Assembly (NCBI GenBank): GCA_002077065.1
Contig: NAJO01000038.1
Coordinates: 186,001-250,000 of the forward strand
DNA length: 64,000 bases
Origin: Cryoendolithus antarcticus
Taxonomy: Eukaryota > Ascomycota > Dothideomycetes > Cladosporiales > Cladosporiaceae
Direction: 5' to 3'
Position numbers and translations under genes: made by a program. The stretch's first letter is position 1. Every line of letters begins with the position of its first letter. Shown here in pieces: positions 64,000 through 64,000 of the stretch. Below the pieces are notes generated by a model. The model was not told the DNA's origin and made no database searches. It was given only the letters and a program-made list of their open reading frames with translations.

Positions 64000-64000
64000 G

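Noticed and set aside
1..64000. tRNA genes, CRISPR arrays, transposons
   Set aside because: No tRNA B-box with matching cloverleaf, no regular spacer repeats, and no transposase or reverse transcriptase motifs were seen by eye.

Overview
The window is nuclear DNA of a filamentous ascomycete (Pezizomycotina), most likely a dothideomycete. The signs are genes on both strands, spliceosomal introns mostly 45-75 bp with GTRNGT donors and YAG acceptors, cytosolic ribosomal proteins, and lineage-typical genes: the RA-LRR-PP2C-cyclase form of adenylate cyclase, the fused ADE2, a secreted tyrosinase and monocarboxylate-type MFS transporters. A run of N at 16137-16338 marks it as a draft assembly. I see no tRNA, rRNA, CRISPR array or intact transposon.

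Layout. 1-8.3 kb: the 3' end of an unknown gene, an unknown nuclear-looking protein, a seven-exon secreted tyrosinase and the U3 snoRNP protein SOF1. 8.5-17 kb: a CinA-type amidase with a mitochondrial-like leader, a Q/P/Y-rich CYSTM-type protein, the HtrA-like protease NMA111, an AT-hook protein and a gene broken by the assembly gap. 17.3-25.4 kb: ribosomal protein eL27 with tiny exons and a 2315-residue repeat/coiled-coil protein. 25.5-32.2 kb: an acyl-CoA synthetase, a zinc alcohol dehydrogenase with a one-base frameshift, a CUE-AlkB-GRF demethylase and ribosomal protein eL18. 32.6-43.2 kb: ADE2, adenylate cyclase and the PC4/Sub1 coactivator. 43.7-53 kb: a small conserved protein, a secreted deaminase-fold protein, a C2H2 factor with a motif-rich upstream region, a PCI-domain protein (CSN12/Thp1 family) and a membrane SH3 protein. 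53.6-64 kb: an SDR, two tail-to-tail MFS transporters, a protein with an array of SUMO-acceptor-like motifs, a glycine-zipper-like protein and an acyltransferase.

Most genes are housekeeping and not organised as operons. The closest thing to a functional group is the SDR (minus) and MFS (plus), divergent around a 607 bp spacer, followed by a second MFS gene whose stop codon lies only about 50 bp from that of the first. The least explained items are the SUMO-motif-array protein (58953-60272), the about 19-fold 30-residue repeat in the giant protein (20214-22045), and eight same-strand TGCCTC copies in about 420 bp upstream of the C2H2 gene. Two introns use GC-AG splice sites.

Exon boundaries were worked out by eye from splice consensus, reading phase and family knowledge. 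Where totals are given, the summed exons are a multiple of three except in the frameshifted dehydrogenase.
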